From: Argyresthia goedartella
Lineage: Eukaryota > Arthropoda > Insecta > Lepidoptera > Argyresthiidae
Direction: 5' to 3'
DNA: 64,000 nt
Assembly: GCA_949825045.1 (NCBI GenBank)
Contig: OX463814.1
Location: 28,972,383 to 29,036,382 of the forward strand
Part shown: piece after piece, positions 1 through 13,900 of the stretch
How positions within the stretch are numbered: position 1 is the stretch's first letter
Layout: the number at the start of each line of letters is the position of its first letter
Program-made: the position numbers and the translations under genes
Notes under the pieces: model-generated
Told to the model about the DNA's origin: nothing
The model's database searches: none
Seen by the model: the letters and a program-made list of their open reading frames with translations, nothing else

Positions 1-371
1 AATATCTATGGCTTTTCAATATTTTTGTACATTTTATATTTTAGTGTTTCGACTGATACATACTATTGTTTTATTAGAGCCTTTGCACTCGGCAATGTCT
101 CAGCACTGATCGTTTAGCCATCGGCAAAAGTGACCTTTGCACACGATCTTCGCGCACGTTACTCACGATACAAACACAAGGAGATACTTTTCAGCGCAGT
201 TATTTTTTCAAAATCAATGGATTGATACGCCTCTACCTTTTTTCCTTTGGCGCATGATGAATGTAGTAAACATATTGAGTGGACACTCAAACAAACGAAA
301 CATGTTTGGTAATGTGGAAAAGGCGTTTGTGTCTTTTTTTGTTTGTGTCATAGTTTTATTTCATTTGGTAG

Positions 372-506
372 GTCTTGGACGCTGTGGCCAGGCCTACGCC
401 CCGGACCGGGCCTTACTTCGATCTGGCCGCTTCGAAGAACGTGACAGCTCTACTCGGCAAGACCGCTTACTTGAACTGCAGGGTTAAGAATTTAGGGAAT
501 AAAACG
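372..506 (+). CDS. dpr9: dpr exon a: start of Ig domain 1
   Basis: The frame opens after a pyrimidine-rich acceptor (TTTCATTTGGTAG, AG at 370-371) and reads through PRTGPYFDLAASKNVTALLG to GNKT. It ends at ACG|GTAAGG (donor 507-508), phase 0. An in-frame TAG at 369-371 means the exon cannot extend further left. A second possible acceptor AG is at 390-391. The first Ig1 cysteine is in LNCRV. The exon is not the start of the protein because it lacks a signal peptide. Confidence 0.9.
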
Positions 507-3500
507 GTAAGGAAATTATATTTAGATTAAGGGTAAAGTTGTTTCTCGATACATTAGACAGAAACATGATCACTACGTCTGAGCACATACTTTGGATGTG
601 GCTTTATCGTAATAAGAGAAGGACTCAGTATGCTTCTGGAAGGAATAAATATTTTTCAAGCCATGAAGAAACATCATGTTAAAAAAGATGACAGCTGACA
701 GCTCTCAGAAAAACCAAGCAGAACATTAGGCAGTAAATGGATACAATGATACTGGAAATTAGAAGGACGGCAAGAATTCGAAGAAAACAACTGCTGCTCT
801 CCAAATCCCACATCCTCCCCATTCCACATTTCTTATATTGGCTTAAGGCTGAAGAGTCGGTCGACTGAAATCACCCTCCTTTCCCGCCTGCCGAGCGAGT
901 CACACCCTCTCCTTCCAAAACTTGTGCCCTTTGGTATGCTGGCCGAAATACCGGAACAGGTTTTAAACCCTGGCTGATGACAGGCACCATTCATTTATTC
1001 ATACATTCAAACGAAACACTTGTGACCTGTGAACATTTATTGTACAATAGAGGTAGTTCAAAATATTTGACTTACTGCATTTTTTTTTATTCAGAAAGCT
1101 TCCGAAACAATGAAGTTTCAGTCTCGCATGAATTGCACTGTTGGTCCAATATCCATATATCAAATGGAATGACTCTCCAATGGTAAATTGGCTTTACAGA
1201 GGACACATTCCATCTATGAAAATAAAATATGTTTTGATATTCATCATAATAGCTACACTACATTGCCAAAATTATTGTGTGTCCAAGCTGAACATAACTC
1301 ATAGAAAAATATGCAAAAGATTTTTATCATCAAGGTGTTTTCAAAGTGTCAAAAAAGAAGTGTGACTGAATTCCATGTTCCATAATCGTAGGTAAGTTTG
1401 CCTCTTCTCTTTTATAGAGTCTGACTAATAAAACAACTAAGCAAGTATAAGAAAAGTAAAAGCAAACTAAATAAGTAAACGTCATTTACGTTGTCATGTC
1501 GCTTCGTTTTTCTGTCTTCGGATAGGCCACGGAGATCTCACCCTCGGTCACAACTTGCTCATCCGCAACATAAAACTGCTGCTTTTAGAATGGGTTCAGA
1601 CTATGAGCTATCAGTCACTGGAACAAACTCCCCAGCGCCAGTCCTTCAATTCACACTTTTAAAAGTCGTTTGAAAGAACACTATCTTTCTCTTCCATGAT
1701 AAGTATTAATATTTATTTGTATCTACTATTTATGTACATGTTACATATTTATATAGCATTATTTTTAGTATTATGTGGATATTGGTAAGTAGTTTATTAT
1801 TTTTATTAATATTTTTATTGTTGTGCACATAGTTCTACCTTTAGTTTCTTTTTTTTCTCCATATTAGGTTTGCTGGAAGTAATCTCTTGTTAAAGATAAG
1901 GTCGCTTGTGTACATGTTCTTTCCTTTATATTTGTTTTGTTTTCACTGTTTTGAGCAATAAAGTATTACAACTACGTAAATACTTACCAAATAGTATAAT
2001 AGAATACAGCGAAAGTGGGGATAATTAGGCAGCCAACTTGAGACCGCTTAGAAGTGCTCCAAGAGTTATTGCAAAGTCTAGTGCACACACGGTGCCTAAC
2101 GAGGCTCCTTAGCAATTTAGCACGACGACAACGCTACTCGTCTGCTCCGCAATTTACATAGTGGTCTCCCGCAAATTATGTGCAACATCACAATGCACAA
2201 GTTGCACAAGTTATTGTGCTCGCAGCTTTAGAAATAAAAGTCTCATTTGCTCAGGAGGGCATATCGCGGGCATAAATAACAACTGTCCTGAGTTAACGAG
2301 ATTTAGCTTCTCTTATTTTTGGCGGGGCATTATTTATCTAGATAAATATCACCGTTGTGTTTTGTGATAAATACTCGGACAATTTATTTCCGTAATGTAT
2401 TGTGTGAATTAGTAAAACATTACGGAGGACTCGCAATTTTCCAATTCTTTTTCTTGGCAGCTTAGTCACGAATTAACTTTTTTTAGGTGTAACATGTCGC
2501 AATATATTATTTGAGTTTGAATGTTAGTTAAACGGTTAGATGGTCTAACTTAGACCACACATTTCATTACTTGCCACCAAGGACAACCCAGACTACAAAC
2601 ACAACTATAAACAGACTACTTAACAAACAACAAATCTTCGTACCACGCTGTTCCTCCACATTTCTGTGCTGGCCCCTTAGGTTATTTGTAACTCTACAGC
2701 CTATTCAACGAATAGTTTATCTTTTGACAACTCAAATCTTACACATTCTTAAAAAATCAATAAAAAATATTGCTTATTATGTGAGCAATAAGGAAACGTC
2801 AAAAGTTTATTAAGTTATAATCGATGGAACATTGTGGAAAAGTGACAGTTTTCCTATACAGTTATCAAGAAGGCCTCTTTCAGTATCAAGAGTATTTGTC
2901 ATTCGAGAAGCGAGGCGACATATCGACAGCCAACCCACGCGGGGTCAATCCCATAGTAAATCCCCCGTGCGAGATGAAACCCGCATGACACTAAAAAGAC
3001 CTTAGACGTTCACAAAAAATTGGTCTATTTCGCTGTCGATTGCAGTTACAGAATGAGTGCTGCCTCCTTAATCAGTTACTTCAAACCACAGCATAACTAC
3101 AGATTTATCTCAATAAAAGAGCACCTAAAGTTAAAAATTTGGCTTACTGTTTCCTTGTTAATAGTGAGTAGTGCAATAGAAACCAGCGCAGGGAAGTGTG
3201 CTACCATTTACAGAAAACCGCATTAAAATCCGTCCACACAGATAAACAGTCAGACGCTTCAAACACCTGACTTTTTTTTCGTGGGTTAAAAATTGACGGA
3301 GTTTGTTTCAACTGTAATTCAATATTACAAAATCTGTAATTTTCCTACAATTTTCCATGTTATGATATTAATTAAGGGGGCTGATCGGACTCCTGAGCAG
3401 CAGATAACGTTTTCTTTATTTCCCAGCTCAACATGCAAGTGTCATGGGTGAGACATAGAGACATCCACCTACTGACGGTTGGCCGGTACACCTACACCAG

Positions 3501-6500
3501 CGACCAGAGGTTCAGGGCGATCCATCTGCCACATACAGAGGACTACACGTTACAGGTAAACTATTTTTCATTTCGTTTCATCTCCAGGGCTGTGGCGATG
3601 GGCCGGCACACTGCGCATCATTATAACATCATCTTGCTCAGCACACATCGACCCACTGCTGGGTGTAGGCCTCTTTTCTATAGACCATGGGTTATCGAAA
3701 TCAGAAAAAACAGTCACAAACATTGTGAAGTCAGAAACACAGCAATACGGTCGTAAGCAGACTTCTAGAGCTCGCTACTGTATTTCTGTTCGGTATTCCG
3801 ACGTAATGCGAAGAATTGCCAATGTGGTTCGTCAGAAAATATTTCTTTCTTAACAATGTGAAAAGGCGTGATGCTAAAGAACTTTGGCAGCATAATTCAA
3901 TTGACCTCACCAACGTCAGAAAACACCAAATAATTGTTTACGAGAGAAATAAGCGCCACAAAATAATAATTTTCGGACGGCTGAATAATAAATGTCTGTC
4001 TATCTAATAAAACGGTGCTGCTGAAAAAAAAGATAATCCGCCTCAGAGAAGTTTTCTGTTTTTCTATCGAAAATAAACTCCAGTTTTCACGAAATAATTT
4101 AATGAATAAACGGTCAAGTGCGGGTAGGACTCGCGCACGAAGGGTTCCGTACCACCGCACAATGGCACTCATGTGTCTTGCATGGGGATTAGGTATCTTT
4201 AATTTTCCTGTGTGGTGAGATGGAAAAATGTAGTATACAAAGTTATAGGTGCGGCTACTTTTATCCTCCATGTATGTAACCAGGTACATTTTTTAGTTTG
4301 TATGTAGTGCCCCCCCATTTAAACCATACATTTCCCTTTATCTTTCCTCTTATCGTACATGTACGTAGGTACATATAGATTTTGAATGTTATTACCACGG
4401 CATAAGGTTCAAAATCGCGATGCCTCATAACGAGATTCGATACTGGAGGTATTAAGTAAAGACCTAAATTACAAATTTTTAGGGTTCCGTACCCAAAGGG
4501 TAAAAAAGAGACCCCAATACTACTGTCTGTCTGTCCGTCTGTCACCAGGCTGTATGTCATGAACCGTGATAGTTCGACAGTTGAAATTTTCACAGATGAT
4601 GTATTTCTGTTGTCGCTACAACAAAAAATAACTATATATATATATATATATATAAATATTTTAGGGGCTTCCATACAACAATTCTTTCAATACAACATAC
4701 AAATTTATGGATGCACCTGGTTACGTACATGGAGTCTGAAAGTAGCCACACCAATAACTTTGTAAACAATATTTTGCTACGTAAAATCTAAACTATTCAC
4801 TCCACACCATCCCTATTATTTTCGGTCAGTAGTTTCAGATAAAAGGTTAATGGTCATTTTATGCCTATCTTGTTAAAAAAACTAAGTATTTCAGGTTTAC
4901 TAAAGAAATATATTTGAGATTCTCGCAACGAGCCCTTTTATTTGACATGTCACACGATTCAGGTTAAAAAACTTTTTTTATTTTCCGTTTTGTTTCCCAA
5001 AAAGTAAAAATAATGATAAATTTATGATTTAAGGGGGACTGGTCTTTTTAGGGTTTTGTACCCGAAGGATCAAAACGTAGCCCTATTTCTGTCACTCACG
5101 TGTCCTTCAATCGTATACCAACACAGAAGAAATAGTAGAGAGATAGTAGTGGAGAACCCTTCAAAAACAACATGCTTAAAAAATAAAAGCCTTTGTCTGG
5201 CGGGGCAGGTCACTCTACCTTAAAAAGTTGTGAGTTCTTATGTAAAACCAAGTCGGTGAACCTACCTATACTTACCTACCTACCTACACCTATACCTACC
5301 TATACTACCTATCTTTGGGATCATATTTCCAACGACTTAGTCATCAAGTTACCTCATTAGTTAAACAATAACATTTCATAGTGACCGTATCAATATCAGA
5401 TATCTTTATTTCTTCATTAAATATATTATTACTTGGCAATCGCACTCACCTGAAGTGCTCAGAGATTTTCATTAAAAAATGTGCTTATATTAAAAACATG
5501 ATATGATAGTGCAACTCGTGAATATTATGCTCAAACATTACTTTTGGCAATTAACGGAATTATTTCAATACACGGATTTTGGTGAATGAAGGAATGTGTA
5601 GGCTGAAATAATAATAATTATTATTATAATTAAATGTAATACTTAGTTATCTTGATATAATTATTACTGATGTTGTTTAATGCGAATAATACTTAAGTAC
5701 AGAAACTTAAGATATTGTTAAAATAAAAATAATATACAATTGTATAAGATACACATTTAAGACGGAAACGCTGTTCCATACTATACAGGTCGTCCTAGTG
5801 TAGGGATCAACTAGACCAAATAAAATGTTATAACTTAGAATACAACTTAAATAAGAAATAGAAATGTAATTCATTTATGGTAAATAAACATTCATTCATT
5901 CATTCATTCAACCTTGGTCACTACTTACACACATTGATCTAGCCCCAAAATAGGATTTCCTGTATCTTGGGTACTAGACAACTATACATTTACTTAATAG
6001 ATAAATACAAACAACCATGACTAAGGTACAAACGTCCGTTCTCATCAAACAAATATTTGCCCCCACCGGGACTCGAACCCTTGGCTTCGTAGGCAGGGTC
6101 ACTGCCGACTCGACCTTTCGGGTCGTCGAAATGTTCGATTCATTTTCAATTTATGGATAGGGTTATGGTAAATTTATTGTCTTTTCATTGTGCCAATACT
6201 GTGTTTTTATTGCAGATAAAATACCCACAACACCGGGACTCCGGTATCTACGAATGTCAAATATCGACCACACCACACATGAGCCATTTTGTTCATCTGA
6301 ATGTCGTCGGTAAGCACCTAAACCCTTATTACCTTCTGCAAAACCTAGTTAACTACATAGTAGACTATTTCATACCACTGCATCTTTTTACCTTGTAGAT
6401 ATTCGTGCTCCAAACCTCCTAGGGAGCATAATCGGTTTTGCAATATTGTAGGTTTGTCTAGAACTAGGTTACCTCGCACGGTTACTAAAATGGCGAAATT

Positions 6501-7926
6501 TAATCCGTTGGTAGCGTTGTTTTTATATGGCTATAAGGAATATGGCCCGTTCCTATAAACCATCATTATTGTAGGAATTTCTAGGGTGACAAAACCGAAA
6601 GGAATGTTAATACTGTTTTTACATAAACCAGAGCCATATTGGTTTGGACGTCACCAGGGTACTAATGCAATACTTTATCGAATATGCATAGATGAGGTGA
6701 AAAGGTTCCAAACTCAGTGATAATATCTTTTACATTAGGGTAATCACTCTATTGTCGATAACATCTTTGTCATTATTGTCATTTTCCATATCGTAGTATA
6801 CTTACATGAAAAATTAAAATTCAAATATGTTTATTTCAGATACAACATCACTTATATAAATGAGATTCATACATTACACGGTAGTGAGACAAACAAATTT
6901 ATAGGTAGTTACTATGTGTCATTTTGGCATTAAAAAACAAATAGGTATTTTAATTTTATCTCCATTTAGAAAATTTATTCGGAATTTCTACCGTTTGTTT
7001 ATTACGAATGTCCCAGTGATTCATATTATTATTCGTATTCGTAAACCAGAAGAGGATCAAGGACCAGCTGTGCCTAGTGCGGATACCATAAGCTAATACA
7101 TAATTTAGTCCCCCTGTCTAAAAAAATGTCCTTTTGTATTGTGAAATAAATGTTATTATATTTAGTATATTTTGATCTAAGGCCCTTGCTAAGGGCTAAG
7201 CATCTAACCGCCAATCTTTTATATCCTTTTTGTGACTTCCGCTTACGAGCGAAGCCTATAGATGGGTCGCCTCATCCCGGCGCGATTCACATTCTTTGTT
7301 ATTGAATCCGTTTACGGCTTAAGCGTCGAGGCTTAGCCCCCAAAGTCACATGAGTTCATTTACTTCCCCTGTTTGCATTAGCCATGTTTGAACGAGCCGA
7401 GTGAGTTAAGTAACAGAGAAGGCCCTTACTCACGCTCGCGCCAAATTTAAAGGCCGGAAGAAAAACATGGCCCAAGGAAATTCAAATATTTGAGCCGCAG
7501 TGAGTTATTATTAGGAGTTTGCTTTCCATTTGTGTTAATTTGGAAGTTGCGATATAGAGATAATAAAAGGCAGTTGCTGGGTTTAGTAGTGATAATTGCG
7601 TTTCAGCAGCGTAAGTAACCGGTGGTTCGTAAACAGTGGCGAACCAAAACTTTTTCGTCCTTGTACAAAACTAGTAGCAATCCAAGCTTTTTACTTAACC
7701 AATAACAATGAAAGACTTTCATGTCTCTGTACTAAACTAGAGCTAACGCCTAAAATGGTTATTGAGTATTCAAAATATTAATAGCGATAAGGTACACTTT
7801 CGTCAGATTACTTTTTAACTTCTCTTGAGAAGTTATTATAATAGGTCTGAAAATTGAAATAGGTAATTTTGTGTTTTCTTTACGTTTTAAGACCTGGAGA
7901 ATCATTTGCAATCATTTTTAGAGTGA

Positions 7927-7964
<38 letters not shown>

Positions 7965-10900
7965 TACGTATGTACGTGATCAAAATTATGGAATTCGTTT
8001 TCTCAATAACTACTGGACCGAATCGCTTTGATGACCATATCAATCGATACGCCACGTCATGACTTAGATCTGAAAGGAGTCTAGAAAAAATCGGTCCAGC
8101 GGTTCGTTTTTTATTTGTAAAAAACTGACTTTTTTGAACACGCAACGTTAATTTTGTATGTAATTCCAAGTATTGAGGGGTAGATGTGGGTTTTTGAGGG
8201 TGCTGGTTTCGAATCTTTCATCAGTTTTTTAAAATTCAAAATGGCGGACCCACTATGACGTCATCTTTTTCGTGAAAATTCTTTAAATTCGATAAAATTT
8301 ATTAATTATTGTGTAATGTTAAAAAATTGTTTTTTTTTTTAATTTTTAACTTCAATTGAAAGTTGTTATGATCAGTTAGGAAATGGGAATAGTTACTTTC
8401 GTAATTTCTTTATGTTTTAAGACCTTAAGAATCATTTGCAGCAGAGATCGGCAATAATGATATTTTCATTATTAATATCAGCGAATATTATTAATCAAAC
8501 TGAAAATTAACTGAATAATTTTGTTTTTTCTTTGCGTTTCAAGACCTGGAAAATCATTTGTTATTATTTTCAGAGCGATGTCTAAGTGTGTGTGTATGTG
8601 TATATATACATGATTTTTTAAAGTATTTTTTTTACGTCTTTACTAACTGTCTAATACGTACTTACACCAAAAAAACACTAAAAACAGTGAAAAAATACCT
8701 TGCCCTTTAAAGGGTTAAGCACTAAATACCTAAATAGTTAAAAAAAGAATTCTTCTCAAGAGAAGTTGCTTGTACGGTACTTGCTGCCGAACCGATTTTT
8801 ATATGTTTATCCTGCGGCTGTATTTATTCTGACTATAGCAGAATTTGGATTTAGAACAGTATGGTCATATTTATTTACGTCAATACAAAAAAATCACTCG
8901 TGTATGATAAAGTACTACACTAGGATTTTTAATTTGAGGCCAAATATGTAAACAAAGAAACATCAATGTCAAAATGACATTCCAGTTGTTAAAAAAAAAC
9001 ATTGTTATATTTCAGAAATAAGGCAAACACAATAGTGTGCTCATCACACAAATGTTTACCCTGGGCGGGGTTAGAACCCGCCTATGCGGAGCCATCAATA
9101 TCGTTACCGGCGTGATATACTTTTCTTGAAAAAATATCTAGCTGATGGTTAAAACCGTATATAAATCGGTTGCGTGGTTTGGGAGTTAACAGATATACAG
9201 ACAGACAGACGCGGAGAGCGACTTTGTGCGAATTTAAGGATAAGGATAAATAAAACAACAATTTTATTCTATATCAGATGTATACTATCATCAGATTCAG
9301 AGTCGGTTACATTTATTATAAATTGTTCAACTACATCATCAATTAGGTGATCGAGTTGGCACATTTAGTCCTCCACTTATATTGCGTGGCTAATGTAGTC
9401 TCACTCCATTTTTGTGGAGTCACATTTTGTAATCCCTCATGAAATAGGGCTTTTATTTCTGCCATTTTGAAGGTTTTGTTATTCTTTCCGACATGCCCCT
9501 TGACCTGTGCCCACATCAGTTCTATGGGGTTCAATTCACAGTGATAGGGGGGGGCAGTCGGAGGATGGATCATACCAAGTTCAGCAGCCAACTTGTCTAC
9601 CACTTGTTTTTGATACATGTACTTTTGTCTATTTACAATTTCCAGCAATTGAGCTGACCATTGTCGGTTCATATGTTATAAATGTTCTTGTAGTGATATG
9701 TACTAACTGATTTGATTTTGATAAAGTTGCATCTAATATACATCTTTCATATATGTATATATTTGTTTCATTTCCTAATCATTATCTTATCATAAGTTAG
9801 CGTCACGCCTTCTCCTGATGGGTGAGTACTGATTAGCCCATGTTCAGGCAATACTCAATTCCTTAATTTCATGTTTTTTAAATACGATCCGATTCTTTCG
9901 ATCTTTGCCAAATCGATTCAAACCCCTCGATTAAATCGGGGATCGATTCAAAGGGATAAAGATCTATTTCGATCGATAAGATCGGGCATCCCTAACTGAA
10001 TGTCAGCCATCCGACAGCATCCTAAGAACAATAATAGAGACCGCGCCACTACTCATATCCTGCGACGGAAAGTGCAACTAAATACACTTATCTCACTGGT
10101 GTCCGCGAAAATGGTATCCGCGTGTTTTTTTTTTTGGCTTTGGCAGATTCGTTTTGCATATGTTCAAAAAAGAATCAAAAGGTGACGAACCTCTTTAGTG
10201 TTGCAAGCACCATATTTATTTCCGCCGTAAAGTACGGTTTTCCTTTACATAAAATGAATATTACATCTATTTACAAATCTGTCTGACTGAGTATGTTTAG
10301 TTGTTTCAGGAGTTTTAAAACAGAGATGAAAATAAATTAGCATACATTTACTCTAATGGTAAAACCTTTATATTATTTATTATTTATTTATTTAAGGTCG
10401 CTCAAACTAGCGACCACTATAGGGATACAATATTAAATCAAGTCGTAGTAGTTGATAAGCTTGATAAATTTAACAGATTTTTTTGAATTATTTAAACAAT
10501 CCTTCAGATTATTAGGAAGATTAACAGTTAAGCGTTCTGTGTTATACATTGGACAATCAATAAACAAGTGTTTGACAGATAAATCACTACTACACCTTAG
10601 ACATTTTTTCTTAGGTTCCTTAGTTATCAGATACAAACGAGTAACATTACAATGACCTATTCTTAATCTATTCATAACTACTTGGTATTTTCTATTGTTT
10701 ACATGGAATTTACTCTTTTCGAGTACTGATTTTCTTATCTCATATAAGGCACTATTGTTATTTTTTACCCAACAGCTGTTCCATAATCTTTTAATATTCA
10801 GTTTAAGGTATTTCTTAAGGTCTGGTTTATTAATAGTCGTATAATTGCATTGCTCATATCTCGTAGCGTTTTTGGCTGCGGTGTCCGCCCTTTCATTTCC

Positions 10901-13900
10901 GGGAATACCCTGATGACTAGGTATCCAGAATAATTCTACAACGCATTGTTTATCCATTAGATCTAGTAGGTTTTCTCTTATTAAATTAACCAAAGGGTCA
11001 TTATTATTAATATTAGATATTGCTTTGAGGGATGACATTGAATCGGAAAAGATAATGTGTTTTTTTGCATTCGAGTAGTCATTAATTACCTCTAGGCATT
11101 TTAGGATTGCAACGGCTTCGCATGTGAAAATAGATGCATAGTTTTGTAATCTGTACCTATATGTATCGTTTGTTGTCACGATCGCGCAACCGGTTCTACC
11201 CTCACAAACGGAGCCATCCGTATAGTATAGCATAAACTCTGGGTACCTATCTTTAATTTCATAAAAAAGGTTCTTATAAATATAATCAGGAGTGGAATCT
11301 CTGGGGTACTTGTAAGCTAGATCTAGGTTAATTTTAGGTTCGATTTTTGTCCATGGCGGATACGTGGGATGTTTACGTGGGAATACGGTAGGTAATTCAA
11401 AATTAATTTCGGATAGATATTTTTTAAGTCTAAGTCTTAAGGGGACGGGGAGAGATGGCAGTAGGCTGTATTCAATATCAGACGGTAGTGAGGTTTTCGA
11501 GAGAAATGTCTTGTTATTGTTGGTTATATGGTTAATCGCGTATGAAAGGCACAATTCTTTTCTTCGAAAAATTAAAGGCATTTCGTTTGCCTCAGCAAGG
11601 ATACTGTTTACTGGGCTAGTTCTAAAGGCTCCTAAACTTAACCTTAGACATGTGTTATGTGTACTATCTAGAAGTTTTAAAATACTGGGAGAGGCTGAAT
11701 CATAAATAATTGTACCATAATCGATTTTCTGTCTAATTAATGCTTTGTACGTATTTTTAATGCATGTGCTATCTGAACCCCATTTATTGGATGATAAAAT
11801 TTTTACAATATTCATTCTGTTATAACACTCGGACTTTAACTTTTTTATGTGGTTTACCCAATTCATTTTTGGATCAAACTTTAAGCCTAAAATTTTCAAA
11901 TTATTAACTTCTTTAATTTTATGATTGTTCATAGTTAAGTTAATTTTACCTTTGTTTTTCCGTTTTGATAGAATCATTGATTCTGTTTTTGATACTGAAA
12001 ATTTAAATCCAGTATTTATACACCATTCACTAAGTTTATCTAAGGTGTTTTGCAAGAGTTTCTCAGTAGGTTTAAGATTGTTACCGCTACATAATATGGT
12101 TAAGTCATCAGCAAATAAACATCCCTTTACAGGTCGTTCTATAACATCTAGCACATTATTTATCGAGATCAAAAACAGGATAACACTTAACCCTCAAAGG
12201 CTACAATGAATTTCATGTGCTATTAAAGCTACTATGGGTGAAAATTCACCCGGTTTTTCAATCTTGAAAAAAAAAACTTGGTTAATGACTAAATGGCCAA
12301 AATTTTATCTAAGACTGTTATTTTGATCTTAATCCACACTAATAAAGCAAAACATATGAATATTTTTATTGGGAATTGTTTCTAGAATGTCACTGAAACT
12401 AAGTCCTGAAAATGAATAAAAAAAATATACTAGTCGGAAAACCCCCTTCTATTAAAATAAATGAGTTATAATATTATTATCAGTCTTTTTATTTGCAATA
12501 GTCATACTCTTGAGAACAATTAGGCGCACATTTATGTTTGGAAAATTAAAAAAATATACCTTCTTTTCACAATCAAAACTTCCATATTTTTTTTCTAGTT
12601 TACATTTTAGCAGTCACTACGTGAGCTATAACAAATATAAAATAAATTAACAAGCAGTCATCATATGAACAGAAATGAAATCTTAATACCTAAATACCAT
12701 AGGAACACAACAAAAAGGTACCAAAAATAATCAAATAGGTACCACTATAGGAAAATACAATAGGAACTTTTAGTAAAAATATCACTGTTGTGTAGCACAT
12801 TTATCACATATTATGGTGCGATGTATTTTACATATAAAGTTGGAACACTTTGTGCACTTAACAGCAAACTTTTTGTCTTTCTTTGGCTTACAAACGGAGC
12901 ATCTTCCTTGTCTAGGTGCAGCAGCTCTTGTCGCCTGGTGTGCAGAAGAGGCGTGTGGTTCGGTCTCGTTTCCCGATTCCTGATCCATGTGGCTGGCTGC
13001 TTGTGGTTGATTCGATTCTAGCTTTTGCATCTCATTGACAACACTTTCTATTTTCTCTTTGATGTCATGCCGTAAGTTTGGAATGGTCAGTCGGGTCTTC
13101 ATGAAAGGTATAATCAAAGCCAGGGATAGCTTATACAGGAAATCAGATCGTGAAATCTGAGCATCACCTTTTCTTGATTTGTTCATGTTGAGTGTAGTAC
13201 GTGCGTTTATTCCAGCTAAGTCGAGCATCTTATAAAATATTGCCATTGACCATCTCTTGGTTCGTCTAGAACAACTGTAGCTGTGGCACATTTGATCAAT
13301 AGCGTCTACACCAGCCTTGGTTGAGTTGCAATATTCAATTACTTCTGGTTTTCCGGTCGATTCTGATATCGCTGCCTCGTAGTGCATGTTGGACAGTAGT
13401 AATACCATTTTTCCTTTCTTGGGGCAGTAAGTGTTGAGCTGAAGTTGATCATATGAATTATACAAAAAAATTGAACTTCCTATGGGCCGGTTCTTTGTCA
13501 CAAGAGTATCTGGAGGAATTTCCGTCTTGTTTTTTCGTAAAGTGCCAACTGTAGTTAGTTTGTACTTCGAGAGCATTTTCTTTGCCAGAGGGATTGATGT
13601 AAACCAATTATCGTACGTTATATTGATGTTAGTGCCATGGATAGACTTTGTCAAATTTTCCACAAAGTACTCAGCTAGAGGAGTGTTACCATTAGGAGTA
13701 TTTTTTCCTAAATAGGGCATTCCAGAAATCACGAAACGATTATACGAATCGCACATGAGAACCATTTTCAAACCATACTCGTCCGGTTTACTGGGAATAT
13801 AGATTCTAAATTTGCACCTTCCTCTAAATCCCACAAGCTGTTCATCAATAGTGCAGTTCACAGATGGGCGGTACAAATCTGAGCATTTTTTCATCAGTTT

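Noticed and set aside
4261..4674. 137-codon minus frame over the TA repeat
   Set aside because: Built on a dispersed repeat and (TA)n run; no domain, and the sequence is shared with other repeat copies.
6061..6129. Functional tRNA genes in SINE-A heads
   Set aside because: The A and B boxes are real but the flanking body and tails repeat in four places, marking SINEs rather than tRNA genes.
7918..8169. 83-codon minus frame ending in THTHTHTH
   Set aside because: Translation of a TG/AC microsatellite and repeat DNA.
9060..9125. tRNA gene candidate (GGGTTAGAACCCGC)
   Set aside because: Only a B-box-like phrase; no cloverleaf can be drawn. At best a SINE head remnant.
11364..11705. Plus-strand frames opposite the LINE and piggyBac genes
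   Set aside because: Antisense shadows of genes with recognised catalytic motifs.
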